64,000 nt of DNA from NCBI GenBank assembly GCA_027924585.1, contig BSBM01001444.1:186001-250000 (forward strand), written 5' to 3'. Position numbers and translations under genes: made by a program. The stretch's first letter is position 1. Every line of letters begins with the position of its first letter. Positions 47,640 to 59,204 of this stretch are shown piece by piece. The DNA comes from Larix kaempferi (taxonomy: Eukaryota > Streptophyta > Pinopsida > Pinales > Pinaceae). The notes below the pieces were generated by a model that did not search any database, was not told the DNA's origin, and saw only the letters and a list, made by a program, of their open reading frames with translations.

Positions 47640-49220
47640 GATGGGGTCGAGATTGGTCACGTCACTGGGGTTGGGTGCAAGTAGAGGTGGTCCATTGTTT
47701 CCTAACTAATTTGTCGTCAGAAGCAGTGTCATCTTCTACCAATCTCTTGGTGCCCCTAGAGGAGCGGAGCACTAAAAAGAAGGAAGTGATATGTTGAATA
47801 GAGGTTGGTCCTGGCTATGAATGTCACTAGAGGAGGACGGAGCAAAATCCGAAAGGCCTCCTGGAAGTATAAGGCCAAACATTTCTAATCAGGATACTTG
47901 AAGAAACTAGCCAAAGTCTGTAGCTCCGTGAGAAGGTGGTCCCTGAAGAGATAATGTAACCGCTTGCGAATCTCATAATAGATAGGACACTAGAAGATGA
48001 AGTGCTCCTCGGTCCAACCTCTCAAAGATAACATACCTGGAAGATCTTGTCTAATCGGTTGACCTAGTGATTTGTCTCCACCTTGACTATGAGAACCCAC
48101 TATGAACTGGCCCAAAGGGATACAAAGAGCATGTGCCTAATCGTGGAGTTGTAATGGGGCCAAACAATGAGACCATTACTCAAATCCATAAAATGTGCAA
48201 CATAAAAGGCCATCTTTCGACATAACCAACCCCGAGGGTTGATCCAAGTGACCTGTACAAACTATTTATAGATGTCCTCTCCGGTGATTCTGTTCAACTC
48301 CTATCTGGTAGGTAAGAGGCAACCAAGCACATCCAAGAAATACCTAAATGGAGGAAGTCGATCCATCACAAAGCCAACAGATGCCAAAAGGTTTGTAACT
48401 CCCGCGTACCAAGATCTAGTGCGGCTTGAAGAGCTAGCCAAGGTAATGTACTGCGATGAGAGCCAAGTACGGGTACTAATCTCGCCTTATCGCCAAGCTA
48501 GCGAAGCTTCAAAGGCGGCATAAGAGTGAGACAAGACGAAACACGGCCTCAAGTCGAAAGGGACGAGCATCAAACTCTGCAAGTATGATGGGTTGAAAAA
48601 TTGTAAGCTTACATCTAATGATGTGATGAAGGAGGAGGATCTGCACTCTCTATTGAGGCCTAATCAACGTCTAGTAGAGAAGGTTCCCAAATCTATAAAC
48701 CATAGAGAACTGTGGGTCAAATGAGAGACATCTTGGACGAGATGTCCTAAAAATGGTGTTTGGAGCATTGTCTCTCGAGAAAGGCTAAGGATCTGTATCC
48801 TTTGTTGGCTAGAGGCTAAAGGGCATGTCGCAAACTGAAATGATGTTTTGTGAACTTTAACCCGAAATAGGTATAGGTGTTAGTGATCTCAATCTCCTTT
48901 CCTCTAAAAGAGTAATGAAGATCTGTGAGGAGTTTCTTTGACACATTGAAGATCGTGACCTTGATTTCACCCAAGTTGACCGTCAACTGACGAAAATCAT
49001 AGAAGAGGGCCAAGGCATCTAGCTGTAGCTGCAACCCCTCCAATGAGGAGGCCAAGAGCACCACATCATCGTGAAAGAGTAAAATTGAGATCAAAACCTG
49101 ATGGAGAAGACACCCATATTTGTCCTAGATGTGCTCCTGTAAAAAGAACTCTAGCTCGTCGATGTATATCTCGAATAAAGTAGAGGATAGCGAACAATCC
49201 TGCTTGACCCCAATGGTACC
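47640..49220 (-). pseudogene. LINE RT and 3' region, truncated by LTR insertion
   Basis: Minus-strand translation reads GTIGVKQDCSLSSTLFEIYI, LFHDDVVLLASSLEGLQLQL (RT catalytic loop; F[AV]DD expected, here FHDD) and YTYFGLKFTKHHFSLRHAL, with a distal EEHFIF.CPIYYEI zinc-finger-like region near 48000. The N-terminal part is missing because a gypsy LTR enters at 49221. Related to the LINE at 34.1-40.0 kb. Multiple stops. Confidence 0.8.
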
Positions 49221-52200
49221 TGTTATCACCTAAACTGTAGTTACCCTTATGGATGTATCCAGTCATGGATGGCAATAGGGAAGGGAAACTCAAAAGGTGC
49301 AACCACAATCACCTCGACCTCCAATATATGGTTGTCACGCCAGTCGAGGCAACCTTCGCTTTATGTTATCTAGCCCAGACAACAAAGGGGGAGACCCGAT
49401 CTACTCCCGACAGGAGAGATCAAAACCAAGACACCAAATCAGGGTATGTCTAAGTGAAGTTAGGTGTATGGTTTATCCTACACCTAAGGATGAAGTCACA
49501 AGCCAAGTGAGGGGTTCAATAGGTATAGCTTTGGTTCATAGTTGATGTAAGAGTGACTTATAATGTTTGTAGTGAGATCTAGGGCTTAGTGTACTAGTTC
49601 AATGTCAGAAGATCCATTGCCTTGGGAACCGTGTCCAATGCAGGGTAGTTTAAGGGTTGTATTGGGGCTAACTAGTACAGATGACAAGCTTGACCATGAT
49701 ACATGATAGCTTCAAGGGTTTAGTTCACCATGCATAGGTCAATCCACAAGTCAATCCAACAATCTAGGAAAGTCGAATTAACTTGGAGAGAAGCCAGTGC
49801 CTTGGGAATTGGGAAGTGGAGTCAAAGTAGGGTTGACTTGTGGTTTAGGACTCCTAGTACATGGGACAAGTAGGAAATAGAGGTCTTGATGGATGAATGT
49901 ATCTAGATCTAGGTTTGACCCAAGTGGACCACAATCCCTTAAAACAAGGAATGCTATCCCCAAGGCAAGATTTGACAAAGTGATAGTCTAGACCTAGGTT
50001 TTGAATTATTCCGGTTCCAAATCTCCAACAATCTCAAGTACCCACATCCTAGAAGTGAGTCAACTCACTTCTCCAAGGTGGTGCGACTTTGCCCAAGGAG
50101 GCTAAAATGAGGGTTAGGTAGGTCAAGACAAGTCGGATGGCATCCAAACTTTAGATCCGGGTAGGTTAGTCAAGTAGGAGTACGGATCTATAATTTCGTG
50201 GCAATCCAACGGCTAGATCTTAGTAGGTATGAGTTTAAGTGTTCCAAGTGGTCCAAAATGGGGATTAAATCCCTTAAAATGTGGAGTAGGGCCCACAAGG
50301 TGAATTTCAGAAAAGTAACAATCTGGGTGTATGTTATTGGATGTGTAGATGACAAATCAAGTGGAAACTCAAACACCCACCACCTAGATCTAGGTCAACT
50401 TGCTCAAACTAGGAAGTGCGCCTTGCTTGGGAGAAGCTAAGTTGGCTTGGGAGGGGGGTCAAACGGAAGCCAATCCTCACCAAACTATAGATCCGGGATG
50501 CCGTGGATGCTATAGAGGTGGGTTTTCAATATTATGCCCAACAACCCACTAGATCTAAGTAGATCTGAAAAAATATAAAATGGGGTTTTGAAGTATTTAG
50601 GGTTTTTAAATATTTTAGACAATTGGATAGATCATGGAGATAGAATTTACCTTGAGATCATACCTGAGTGATGTGGATGAGATGCCTTGATGTTGAGGAA
50701 GATTCCCGCAGAGATCAAATGAGAGATTGTTGATTTTGCTTGCCGAAATGATGCCTTAGTCCACACGTGCGACCTCCTCTACCTGTCAAACCAAGGAATA
50801 GCGATTCAATCAGTAAGATCAAGCATGGAGGAAATACAAGAGAAATGCAACAGTAACATGAAATAGAAGGTCCTGGGACAGTAATACTCCCTGTTACCAA
50901 CGAAGAGATCCAAAGAAGAAGTAGGGAGAGTCTTCCCCTACCAATACTTCCTCCTCAAAGCAAATCGGCCTCCACCTGTAGATGCAAAAATCGTGGTACA
51001 AAATATATGGCAAACAAGATCTCCAATAACTCAGTGCAAAGGAAGAACCAACGAACGAACACCAAAAACATTCACCACAACACTGGAGATAGATGCAATA
51101 ATAATTTTCTATTCCAATAATCCAGAGCCAAAAGTCCCCTTTACAATGAGAGGCTCTCTCCTTTAAATAGGAAGGAGAGGCACCAAAACCCTAACCACTT
51201 TTTGAATGAGTGGCTAAGATTAAAAGATACAAATGTCTAATCAATGGTTGAGATGAGCTCAACAATAAAATACATGGATCACTAATAAAATATAATGTAA
51301 GTGGACAAAATCGCCCTATAAGAGGGGAATCCCACCAAATCATGATGACAAAATATCATAAGAGGCTTATGGTGGGTCCAAGGGGTAATTTTATCCCTCC
51401 TTGGTCAATCCCCATAGCACAATACATATAAAATAATCACCAAAGTACCAAATCGTGCCTCCATGGTCAAGTCGTGGGCCTCAAAAAGACCTCAAAAATC
51501 TACTGAAAGTGCCATAAGTGATGGATGCGGGCCCCGATGAAGCTGAAACTGCTGGAGAAGGTGTGGAGGACCCCGATCTATCATCACTGATCATCCCATG
51601 CCATAACTTTGCCTTAATAGCCCAAATCGATTTCCTCAATAGCCATTTCTACCAATCCTGAAATGCTTCGGGAAGCGTGAAACTGCCCCAAACAGCCTCC
51701 TGGAGTGCTTGCGCTGTCAAGGTGAGGGCACCAGTGTGTCCGGGAGGGGGGTAATATGGTAAAAACAAGTGGCTGGACCACCCCCTCCATCATCAGCTCC
51801 CTAGGTCAACCGGATAAAACTCACATCTGCTCCGACAGGGCCTCCGACAGACCAAAACTGCACTGGGACAACCTACTGAGGCTCAATCATCACTGTAAGT
51901 GCCCGGAACTGAAAACAAACTGTCCCATTGGACTCAGAAGGTCCAAATCTATCCAATATGTGTACTCATACACCATATGAGTCTCTGCATGATCAAAATA
52001 AATATCCAATATACCGGAACAAGGCCAATAATAATGATCTGTAAATGACCAAACACTGCTGTAACCCAAGAATCATCATCATAACCCTGTAGCTGCTGCA
52101 TAGAATCATCATGTATGTGTACATAGACCATATATCATCTATCCATATCATCATAAGGTCTAACATCTCATGTCCCATGGTCCTCCATGGTCAAACTAGG

Positions 52201-53756
52201 TCTAACCAAGACCAAATATAACTCAGACCATCATCCAAGGCTGCTGCAAAGTGTCAAGGTTAATACATGCTCTACAACTTATTCAAATAGCAATTATAAC
52301 ACAGAGTAATCATAACTGGCGATCTAAATCCAAATATATAGTGTCGTTAATTATTATTATTACTCAGACTAGACTTTCAGGATCATACTCACTTCATAGC
52401 TGTGATCAATTTGCTAGTGAAGGGTGAAGGCTAAATTAACTGGCTAGGCTAAGGGATGACTTGACTGACTTGACTTTGTGACACTTTGGCAAAGGAAAGG
52501 GAATACATACCATAGTATATACTGAATGAGCAATAACACAGGGAATGGCGGTGTCTCACAAATGGATGAGTTGTTTAAAGAGGGTTTATTCACCTTCACA
52601 GATGCGCACAATCCATAATACAAATAAGGCCAGCAATTGTTTAGATATAGCATTTAAGTTCCATTGCTTTTTGGGCCTGAAGTTTCCATAGCCTTGATCT
52701 ATGTGTGTTTACAAACACATTGCATAGATTTACATTTTTCTTTAGGCTTTCTGTTGCAGGTGTGTTTTTAAGGCACTTGTTTACCTGAGCACTTCTAGGT
52801 GTGTCATGGACAACTTGTTTACCTAGGTATTTATTTTCCAAAAAGATATAACATTTTATTTTCATGGCCATTTTCATTTGGCATGCCTTTCATTCATGTG
52901 TGTTTAGAAACACATTGCATGAATGGGCTTTTCATACAAGATATAGCATTTCATTTTTCCAGATTTTGTATTCATGGCAGCACCAAAAGTTTCAGGTTTA
53001 GCCAACACAACTTTAGTGACTAGGGGGAATTCACAAGGAACTCCAACTCACCATAGGTAAGTTTTGTCACCAACTCAGAGCCGAGACACAATAAACAGGG
53101 AAGCTCATCCAATACAGAGGCTACAGTGGGGGAAAGATCCTCCATGTCACTAGTCAAGTAGTAAGTCAGGGTGATAAACTAAAAGGTAGGCCATGGATGG
53201 ATGGAAACAATGAATGGTGGAACCGACACTAGCAAGAAAAGGTATGGTTGAATGATCACCTCTATTCTCCCTAGGGAGGGTAGAACCAATGGGTATGAAT
53301 AGTGAACTTCTAAGTATGAGTAGGGACAATATAATATATATAATAGATCAACCAGGTCCAAATATCTATATGATCGCCAGATCATGACACTAAGTGCTAA
53401 GACATGCTATAAGAATAAGTATAAAAGCAATCTAACCATAACACCATGATATACCTGCTGAGTCATATACCTGAAAGCTCATCAACCTGTACCATCATCT
53501 GTCCTTTGAGACTGCTGCTGCAACTCTGGGCACTACTGACTGCTTTGTACCAATGGTATAATGACTACATCGGTCATCTCTCTGAGTGTCCTGAGACTCA
53601 GTCATGGCATGGGGAATACAACTGTTGTCCACAATATGATAGTGATCCAATATAGATGCTCATCTCAGCATCTCAAATGTAAGGGAACTGGCTGAATAGT
53701 GTACTGGAATCAGAAAAATAATGTATGGTAGCCCGGCTACTATATATGTGATAACA
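49221..53756 (-). mobile_element. Family-G 3' LTR of the gypsy element (4536 bp)
   Basis: On the minus strand it starts TGTTATCACATATATAG at 53756 and ends GGTGATAACA at 49221. The plus-strand flank GTACC at 49216-49220 reads GGTAC on the element strand. Offset to the partner LTR is 9984-9985 bp, with only about twenty differences by eye over 4.5 kb. No coding domain. On the internal side I do not see a good polypurine tract (the minus strand reads GCCGGAGCCAGA before TG). Confidence 0.85.
51162..51169 (-). promoter_or_regulatory. Candidate TATA box in 3' LTR
   Basis: TATTTAAA on the minus strand, about 2.6 kb into the LTR, equivalent to 480-487. Confidence 0.4.
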
Positions 53757-54215
53757 TCTGGCTCCGGCTAGGACAAGTGCTCTGCTGAAATGAGCGCTTG
53801 AGAACCTCAGAATCTCTGGTCCTCGAACTCTGCTACTCGAATCCGCAATCTAGCACTCTACCATTTTATTTCCAGCTTTTATTCTTGCAACCTATTTTCT
53901 GCATCCACAAACATCAAAAATACCTCATGCCGCATGTGTGGGAAAAATATAGAACCAACTGAAATAAAAAATTTATAAATGCATAAAATATATAAGTGCA
54001 GAAAATAAATCAAACTACTAACATAATTTGCAAAATTTGAAATTTATTGTGCAGGAAAAATAAAAGTGACAGGTACTTGGTTAAACTAGGAGCTTACAAA
54101 GGAGCTTAGAGATAAACAAGGTGCCAGACTCAATGGCTGAAAAGACTAACTCCTGCCAAGGTAGGCTTATTCGGTTTCCTAACTACCGTAATCTACCAGG
54201 CCATGCAAGACTTGG
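53757..54215. other. Internal 3' untranslated part of the gypsy element
   Basis: Lies between the integrase stop and the 3' LTR. Bases 53757-54015 recur almost exactly at 63742-64000. No convincing polypurine tract was found. Confidence 0.6.
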
Positions 54216-55730
54216 TCATTCAAGGTTGATAGGAGGAAAGTAATGTTTCAACATCCTCCCATTTACAGGTAACTCAATTTCATCTCCATCCAAAGTTTCA
54301 AGGACAAAAGATCCCTTTCCAGCAAGACTACTTATCTTATACGGACCTTTCCATAAACTCTCCAACTTCGTGTGATTTCCTGGTTTCTCCTTATGCTTGT
54401 CCCACAATAAAACTATATCTCCTATACCAAAGGTAGTACTTCTAGTATTTTGATCAAATGTGCCCTTTATCCTTTCTTGTTCTATGAGCATCTTATCGAG
54501 TGCATTCCTTTTCTTTTCATCCAGTTCAACCAATTTATCAATTCTACCTTGCATTGCTTCTGTATCTGAGGAGCACTGCTGCAATAGTTCATAAACGGGT
54601 ATTTGCAGATTTATTGGCAGTCTACAGTCTTGTCCATATACTAACTCGAAAGGAGATTTTCCTGTAATTCTTTTCACTGTTGTTCGATCTGCCCACAAAG
54701 CATATTTTAACTTTACATCCCAACTTCTCTTATTTTCACCAACCATTCTTTTCAACAGCCTAATTAGATTTTTGTTACTAGACTCGACAAGACCATTTCC
54801 CTGGGGGTAATAGTTCGAAGAATGAGAGAGGGTAATTCCATGATTCATGCAAAAGGTGGACATTTCTATTTTACTGAAAGCTGGGGCATTATCTGTTGTT
54901 AGTTTTACAGGGCAACCATATCTTGACACAATATTTTCTTCCAAAAACTTCACAACAACTTCGGCTGTGGCCTTCTTGGTTGGAATAGCTTCTACCCAAC
55001 GAGTAAAGTAATCAGTGCAGGTCAACATATATTTATATCCATTGCTCGAGTTTTCATTAAAATGACCTACAAAATCCATACCCCATTGTTGAAAAGGAGC
55101 TTCAACCACTACAGGATTTAAAGGTAAGGCAGGCAATCTTGGTTTTCCTGAGAAAAATTGACATTCTTGGCATATCCTAATATAAGCATGTACATCCTTA
55201 AAGAGTGTTGGCCAGTAATACCCTGCTCTCATGATTTTTGCAGCAGTTGTTCTCGGAGCATAATGACCACCACATAATCCTGAGTGCATCTCCTTTATAA
55301 TGATTTTGGACTCCTCCAGGTTAACACATTTCAGGATTATCCCATCAGGGTTCCTCCATCCTAATCCATCCTGGGTTAAAACATACTTTTCAGCTTTTAG
55401 CCTTAGTGCCCTTCTTTGATGATCTACCAGGTATTCAGGACATGACAAGTTCCTCAAGAAATATACAATGTCTTTGTACCAATCATGCTCTTCATCAATG
55501 TTTAAAATAGCAGGATCCCTTTCACTTATCGTGTTTACCATGTTGCTTCCCTTTTCAGTTAGAAGTTGAGATAACCCTTGACCTTTCACAATCTTGATTG
55601 GTTTAATCTCTAGATCATATTCTTGTATACGTGAAATCCAATTTCCTCTTACACCTATGCCATCTGCTTGTGATAGAACATCCTTTACTGCTTGATAGGG
55701 CACATATGCCTTAATTTTGGAATACCCCAC
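54216..55730 (-). CDS. Ty3/gypsy integrase
   Basis: 504 open codons. An N-terminal part continues the RNase H (IKAYVPYQAVKDVL). The zinc-binding HHCC domain is at about residues 150-195 (HSGLCGGHY ... CQECQFF). The DD35E core has aspartates in WGMDFVGHF (about 218) and TDNAPAF (about 280) and glutamate in NGLVESSNKN (about 315). The C-terminal GPY/F-type module reads WKGPYKI and GRMLKHYF; no chromodomain follows, which fits the Tat/Athila side of the Ty3/gypsy elements. The enzyme inserts element DNA into the host genome. All catalytic residues are present, but a one-base frameshift near 55730 separates it from RT. Confidence 0.93.
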   Translation of the reverse strand: MGYSKIKAYVPYQAVKDVLSQADGIGVRGNWISRIQEYDLEIKPIKIVKGQGLSQLLTEKGSNMVNTISERDPAILNIDEEHDWYKDIVYFLRNLSCPEYLVDHQRRALRLKAEKYVLTQDGLGWRNPDGIILKCVNLEESKIIIKEMHSGLCGGHYAPRTTAAKIMRAGYYWPTLFKDVHAYIRICQECQFFSGKPRLPALPLNPVVVEAPFQQWGMDFVGHFNENSSNGYKYMLTCTDYFTRWVEAIPTKKATAEVVVKFLEENIVSRYGCPVKLTTDNAPAFSKIEMSTFCMNHGITLSHSSNYYPQGNGLVESSNKNLIRLLKRMVGENKRSWDVKLKYALWADRTTVKRITGKSPFELVYGQDCRLPINLQIPVYELLQQCSSDTEAMQGRIDKLVELDEKKRNALDKMLIEQERIKGTFDQNTRSTTFGIGDIVLLWDKHKEKPGNHTKLESLWKGPYKISSLAGKGSFVLETLDGDEIELPVNGRMLKHYFPPINLE

Positions 55731-57922
55731 ATGGTTCTAAAGTGTTTCAAAGCTTTAACTAAGGCATAAGCTTGCTTTTCAGTGGTGGTATATTTCAGTT
55801 CGGCATCTCTCAAATTTTTACTCATAAAGGCTATAGGTTGTTCATGGTTTTCGTTGTTCTTTTGTAATAACACACCAGCAATAGTATCTTCCGAAGCATA
55901 TGAGTAAATCATGAACTCTTTATTGTAATCAGGACAAGCCAACACCGGGGAGGTTGAAATGGCCTTTTTAAGCTTGGTGAAAGATGATTCACATTCTTTA
56001 TCCCATACAAACTTCACATCCTTTTTAAGAAGGGCATTTAATGGTTTGGCCAATTCTGCTAAGTTTGGAATGAATCTTCGGACGAAGTTTATTTTTCCAA
56101 AGAAAGATTGCAAAGTGGCCACGTTATGGGGTGCCGCAATAGCATTGATGGCCTGGACACGTTCTGGTTCAATTCTGATGCCCTCTTTTGACACAATGTG
56201 TCCTAATAGCTTACCCTCATCTACTCCAAAAGTTGACTTTTTGGGATTTAATGATATGCCAAACTTTCTGCAACCCTCAAAAACTCTTCTCAAATGTTCT
56301 ATATGGTCTCCCCGTTCCTTGGAAAACACCGTTAGGCCATCCTGATAAATGGCAATGATTTTCCCAATCAAATCACTAAATGCTTGATCCATAGCTCTTT
56401 GAAAAGTGGAACCGGTATTTAATAACCCGAATGGCATCCTTATATATTGGAAAGTTCCCCATGGAGTAGTAAAAGTTGTTTTATTTCTGTCTTCCTTTCT
56501 AATACGTACCTGATTATACCCCGAAAAACCGTCCAACATTGACAACATACCTGCCCCAGTAACACTCTGTAGCAAGTTTTCCATGTTTGGCAAAGGGTAA
56601 TTGTCCTTAAGGGATGCTTGATTAAGGTTTCTGAAATCAATACACACCCTGATTTCACCATTTTTCTTTCTCACAATCACCGGGTTAGAAACCCAAGTAG
56701 TGTGTCGAACAGGTTGGATAATTCCGGCTGCCAGCATTTTCTCAAGCTCTTTCTTAATCAAGGGAGCAAGTTTAGGATTGACATTTCTTAACTTTTGCCT
56801 ATAAGGTTTAGCTCCTTCATGCAAAGGGATAGTATGCTCAATAATTTCAGGGTCAAAAGTTTTGAGCTCGTCATATGCCCAGGCGAAAATGTCTCGATAC
56901 TTCCTAATTAGATTTACAATCGCCTTTCTTTCTTCTGGGGAGGCATTCTTTCCTATCCGAATCATTCTGGGAGAAACTGAAGTTCCAATATTTATCTCTA
57001 TAACCTCATCTACCGGTTCAGCTCTCTTACCTTTGTACTCATCATGCTTGTTGAAATTTTTCTCCAGAGGTATTGCTAGTTTCATAACATCAAAATTTTG
57101 AATAGAAGAATCGTTTAATTTATCTTCCAAATTCACATTGCAATTCTGGAATTTTTCGTTGTTTTGCAAGAATGCAATGATCTGTGCATCATTATCAAAG
57201 ATTTGCCAATGATCTTGATTATCAGGAACTGATGGTCTAAATATCACTTCAACCTTATACTCTTTATCCCTGAGATGATCTGGAGTTTCAAAGGTACATG
57301 CTATTACTGATAATGCATCGGCCAGGGTATTTTCTTCTCTTGGGACTGCTTTTATTGCAAAGGCATCAAACATTTCTATGGTATCCCAAACAGCATTTCG
57401 GTAATCCCTAAGCCTATTATTTTTGGCTGCAAACTGGTTCTTCACTTGGGACACAATCAAATCAGAGTCTCCTGTTACATTTAGACATTTAATCTTTTGC
57501 TCGCGGCAAATCTCTAACCCTAGCAGCAATGCCTCATACTCGGCTACATTGTTCGTGCACTCAAATTCAAGACAATATGAGAATAATTGTTCCTCCCCAG
57601 AAGGCGATGTAAGGACAATTCCAGCTCCAGCACCATGCCTAGATTTAGCCCCATCAAAATGCATTTTCCAGACTTGACTAGGAGGAAAAGGATGTTGCCG
57701 GGGCTCTTCCCAAAAGTTGGCCATCACCATATAATTTCCAACCTCTTCAGTGGGACGCATAGCCTCTTCAAACAAATAGTCGGGGGTTTCTACATGCTCA
57801 GTCATAGGTTTTTCATTCATCAATTTATAAGAAGCCTTTCCTCCAATAGGAATAGTTGCATAAGACAAATCCATTTGGATGCTCCCTCCTAGTTTGGCAG
57901 CCCATTCCCTTGATAGCAACAT
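55685..57922 (-). CDS. Ty3/gypsy pol: RNase H, reverse transcriptase, second RNase H
   Basis: 745 open codons. Residues about 85-205 form a type-I RNase H domain with all four acidic positions (HFDGAKS, NNVAEYEALL, VTGDSDLIV, ENTLADALS). RT follows at about 340-590 (VCIDFRNLNQASLKDNYPLP, MLDGFSGYNQVRI, MPFGLLNTGSTFQRAMDQAF), then the RT-linked RNase H at about 640-740 (YSYASEDTIAGVLLQKNN, EKQAYALVKALKHFR). An RNase H before RT is unusual. The RT loop reads YQDG instead of YxDD, so the second catalytic aspartate is lost. The frame fails at KHFRT/MWG through an extra base, and the integrase continues in the next frame. Confidence 0.93.
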   Translation of the reverse strand: MLLSREWAAKLGGSIQMDLSYATIPIGGKASYKLMNEKPMTEHVETPDYLFEEAMRPTEEVGNYMVMANFWEEPRQHPFPPSQVWKMHFDGAKSRHGAGAGIVLTSPSGEEQLFSYCLEFECTNNVAEYEALLLGLEICREQKIKCLNVTGDSDLIVSQVKNQFAAKNNRLRDYRNAVWDTIEMFDAFAIKAVPREENTLADALSVIACTFETPDHLRDKEYKVEVIFRPSVPDNQDHWQIFDNDAQIIAFLQNNEKFQNCNVNLEDKLNDSSIQNFDVMKLAIPLEKNFNKHDEYKGKRAEPVDEVIEINIGTSVSPRMIRIGKNASPEERKAIVNLIRKYRDIFAWAYDELKTFDPEIIEHTIPLHEGAKPYRQKLRNVNPKLAPLIKKELEKMLAAGIIQPVRHTTWVSNPVIVRKKNGEIRVCIDFRNLNQASLKDNYPLPNMENLLQSVTGAGMLSMLDGFSGYNQVRIRKEDRNKTTFTTPWGTFQYIRMPFGLLNTGSTFQRAMDQAFSDLIGKIIAIYQDGLTVFSKERGDHIEHLRRVFEGCRKFGISLNPKKSTFGVDEGKLLGHIVSKEGIRIEPERVQAINAIAAPHNVATLQSFFGKINFVRRFIPNLAELAKPLNALLKKDVKFVWDKECESSFTKLKKAISTSPVLACPDYNKEFMIYSYASEDTIAGVLLQKNNENHEQPIAFMSKNLRDAELKYTTTEKQAYALVKALKHFRTMWGIPKLRHMCPIKQ

Positions 57923-57948
57923 CCCCCATGCGTCAGGAATATCTAAAA

Positions 57949-58881
57949 CTAAACATCCATACTTATTTCAATTGCAGGATAAGCGGCTAGTTTCATCTTG
58001 AGATTCTCAATCATACCCTCTGACTTAACAGGCCTAGAATCCATCCCACACACATTTCTATACTCTCTGGATGGTTTTAGCTCCAATTGTTCCATGACCT
58101 TAAGAGGCATAACATTCACCTCTACTCCTGAGTCTAACATACAGTTATGCAATATCAATTGATTGATTTCCAAGGCAATATAAAAAGGGGGGTGACCTCT
58201 ACCCTTATCAGCTACACTTTGAATCATAACGGGGGGATCTTCCTCCGTTGTTAATCTCACAGGATTCCTGACTTTAGGCTTGATTCCTAAGAATTTAGTC
58301 GCCTGGTTAAAGTATGAAGGGATTTTCAAGAGTTCTTCCAAGGGCACAGGAAAATTGGGTTTGGAGAAGAAATTACTCAAATCAATCTTTAAATTGCAAG
58401 CCTTTTCTTTCTCCTTGGTATTCATTTCTATACCCAATAAATGCATTACCTGTGATCTAACAGAGGGGATGACTACCAAATCTTTCAAAGACACCATGAC
58501 AGAAGATCCTGAGAGTTTTCCCAATATATTTGAATTTAGCTTTTCTTGCGTTATGGGAGATATTTCTTTATTTGGAGTACTCACTTGTTTTCTTTGCACT
58601 GGATCCCTAGCCTGGGGTTTAGCAGGGCTTGGGCTTGTTACCTTCTTGGTGACTTGAGAAGACAATCTTCTAGGTTGATCATTTTTCTTTAAGATTCCTT
58701 TAGGAGGAGTGTTTGGAGTTTGAGTGGGGACTCTACAAGTGATACTTCTTTGGTCAAGGGAATTTTCTTTCATACTAGTTTTGTTCTTATCTATATCTTT
58801 CGCGTTATTCTTTGCCTGAGACCTAGTTACTACTCGACCATCAGAAGTGGACTTAGTTTGAAAATATTCATTAGTATACAC
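57949..58881 (-). CDS. Ty3/gypsy aspartic protease with basic N-terminal region; no gag seen
   Basis: 310 open codons. Residues 1-130 are Lys/Ser/Pro rich without recognisable structure. The protease active site is at about residue 250 (MLDSGVEVNVMP, a DSG-type motif). No CCHC zinc knuckle or capsid-like domain is present, and only about 300 bp separate this ORF from the primer site, so gag appears to be missing. A frameshift near 57930-57949 separates it from the RNase H/RT frame. The start codon is simply the first in-frame ATG. Confidence 0.8.
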   Translation of the reverse strand: MYTNEYFQTKSTSDGRVVTRSQAKNNAKDIDKNKTSMKENSLDQRSITCRVPTQTPNTPPKGILKKNDQPRRLSSQVTKKVTSPSPAKPQARDPVQRKQVSTPNKEISPITQEKLNSNILGKLSGSSVMVSLKDLVVIPSVRSQVMHLLGIEMNTKEKEKACNLKIDLSNFFSKPNFPVPLEELLKIPSYFNQATKFLGIKPKVRNPVRLTTEEDPPVMIQSVADKGRGHPPFYIALEINQLILHNCMLDSGVEVNVMPLKVMEQLELKPSREYRNVCGMDSRPVKSEGMIENLKMKLAAYPAIEISMDV

Positions 58882-59183
58882 ACCCTCAAAGGTTCTACAA
58901 AAAGGCTCATAGCGTTTAATATTTTCACTTTGTTTTTTTGAGAACTATCCCATTCAGGTTGCGAATTATACCACTCATTTCAGTCATCATTTTCAAAATC
59001 ATATCGTTCTCTGAATAAGTATCGCAAGGCATAGTTCTAGGTGTCTTTAAGGATGTAAATGAGCTCGCTCCTCAGCGGAGTCACGATTGGGAGTCGCCAG
59101 GTAGATTTAAACCCTTCTACCAAGATATGTGTCGTTGTATATGCAGGAAGGACTACTAGCTTTTCCAAGGTAAGCCTATTGCG
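58882..59183. other. Short leader of the gypsy element
   Basis: Lies between the primer site and the first long ORF. It contains a GGAGTCGCCA-type stretch (59087-59101) and no gag coding sequence. Confidence 0.6.
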
Positions 59184-59201
59184 TCCCCGGCAACGGCGCC
59201 A
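59184..59201 (-). promoter_or_regulatory. Primer-binding site, tRNA-Asp type
   Basis: On the minus strand TGGCGCCGTTGCCGGGGA starts three bases after the LTR end. As I recall, this is the complement of the 3' end of plant tRNA-Asp, used by Athila/Tat-type elements. It fixes the right-hand LTR as the 5' LTR. Confidence 0.9.
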
Positions 59202-59204
59202 AAA

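Noticed and set aside
48272-48523. 83-codon plus-strand ORF
   Set aside because: Antisense to the LINE pseudogene.
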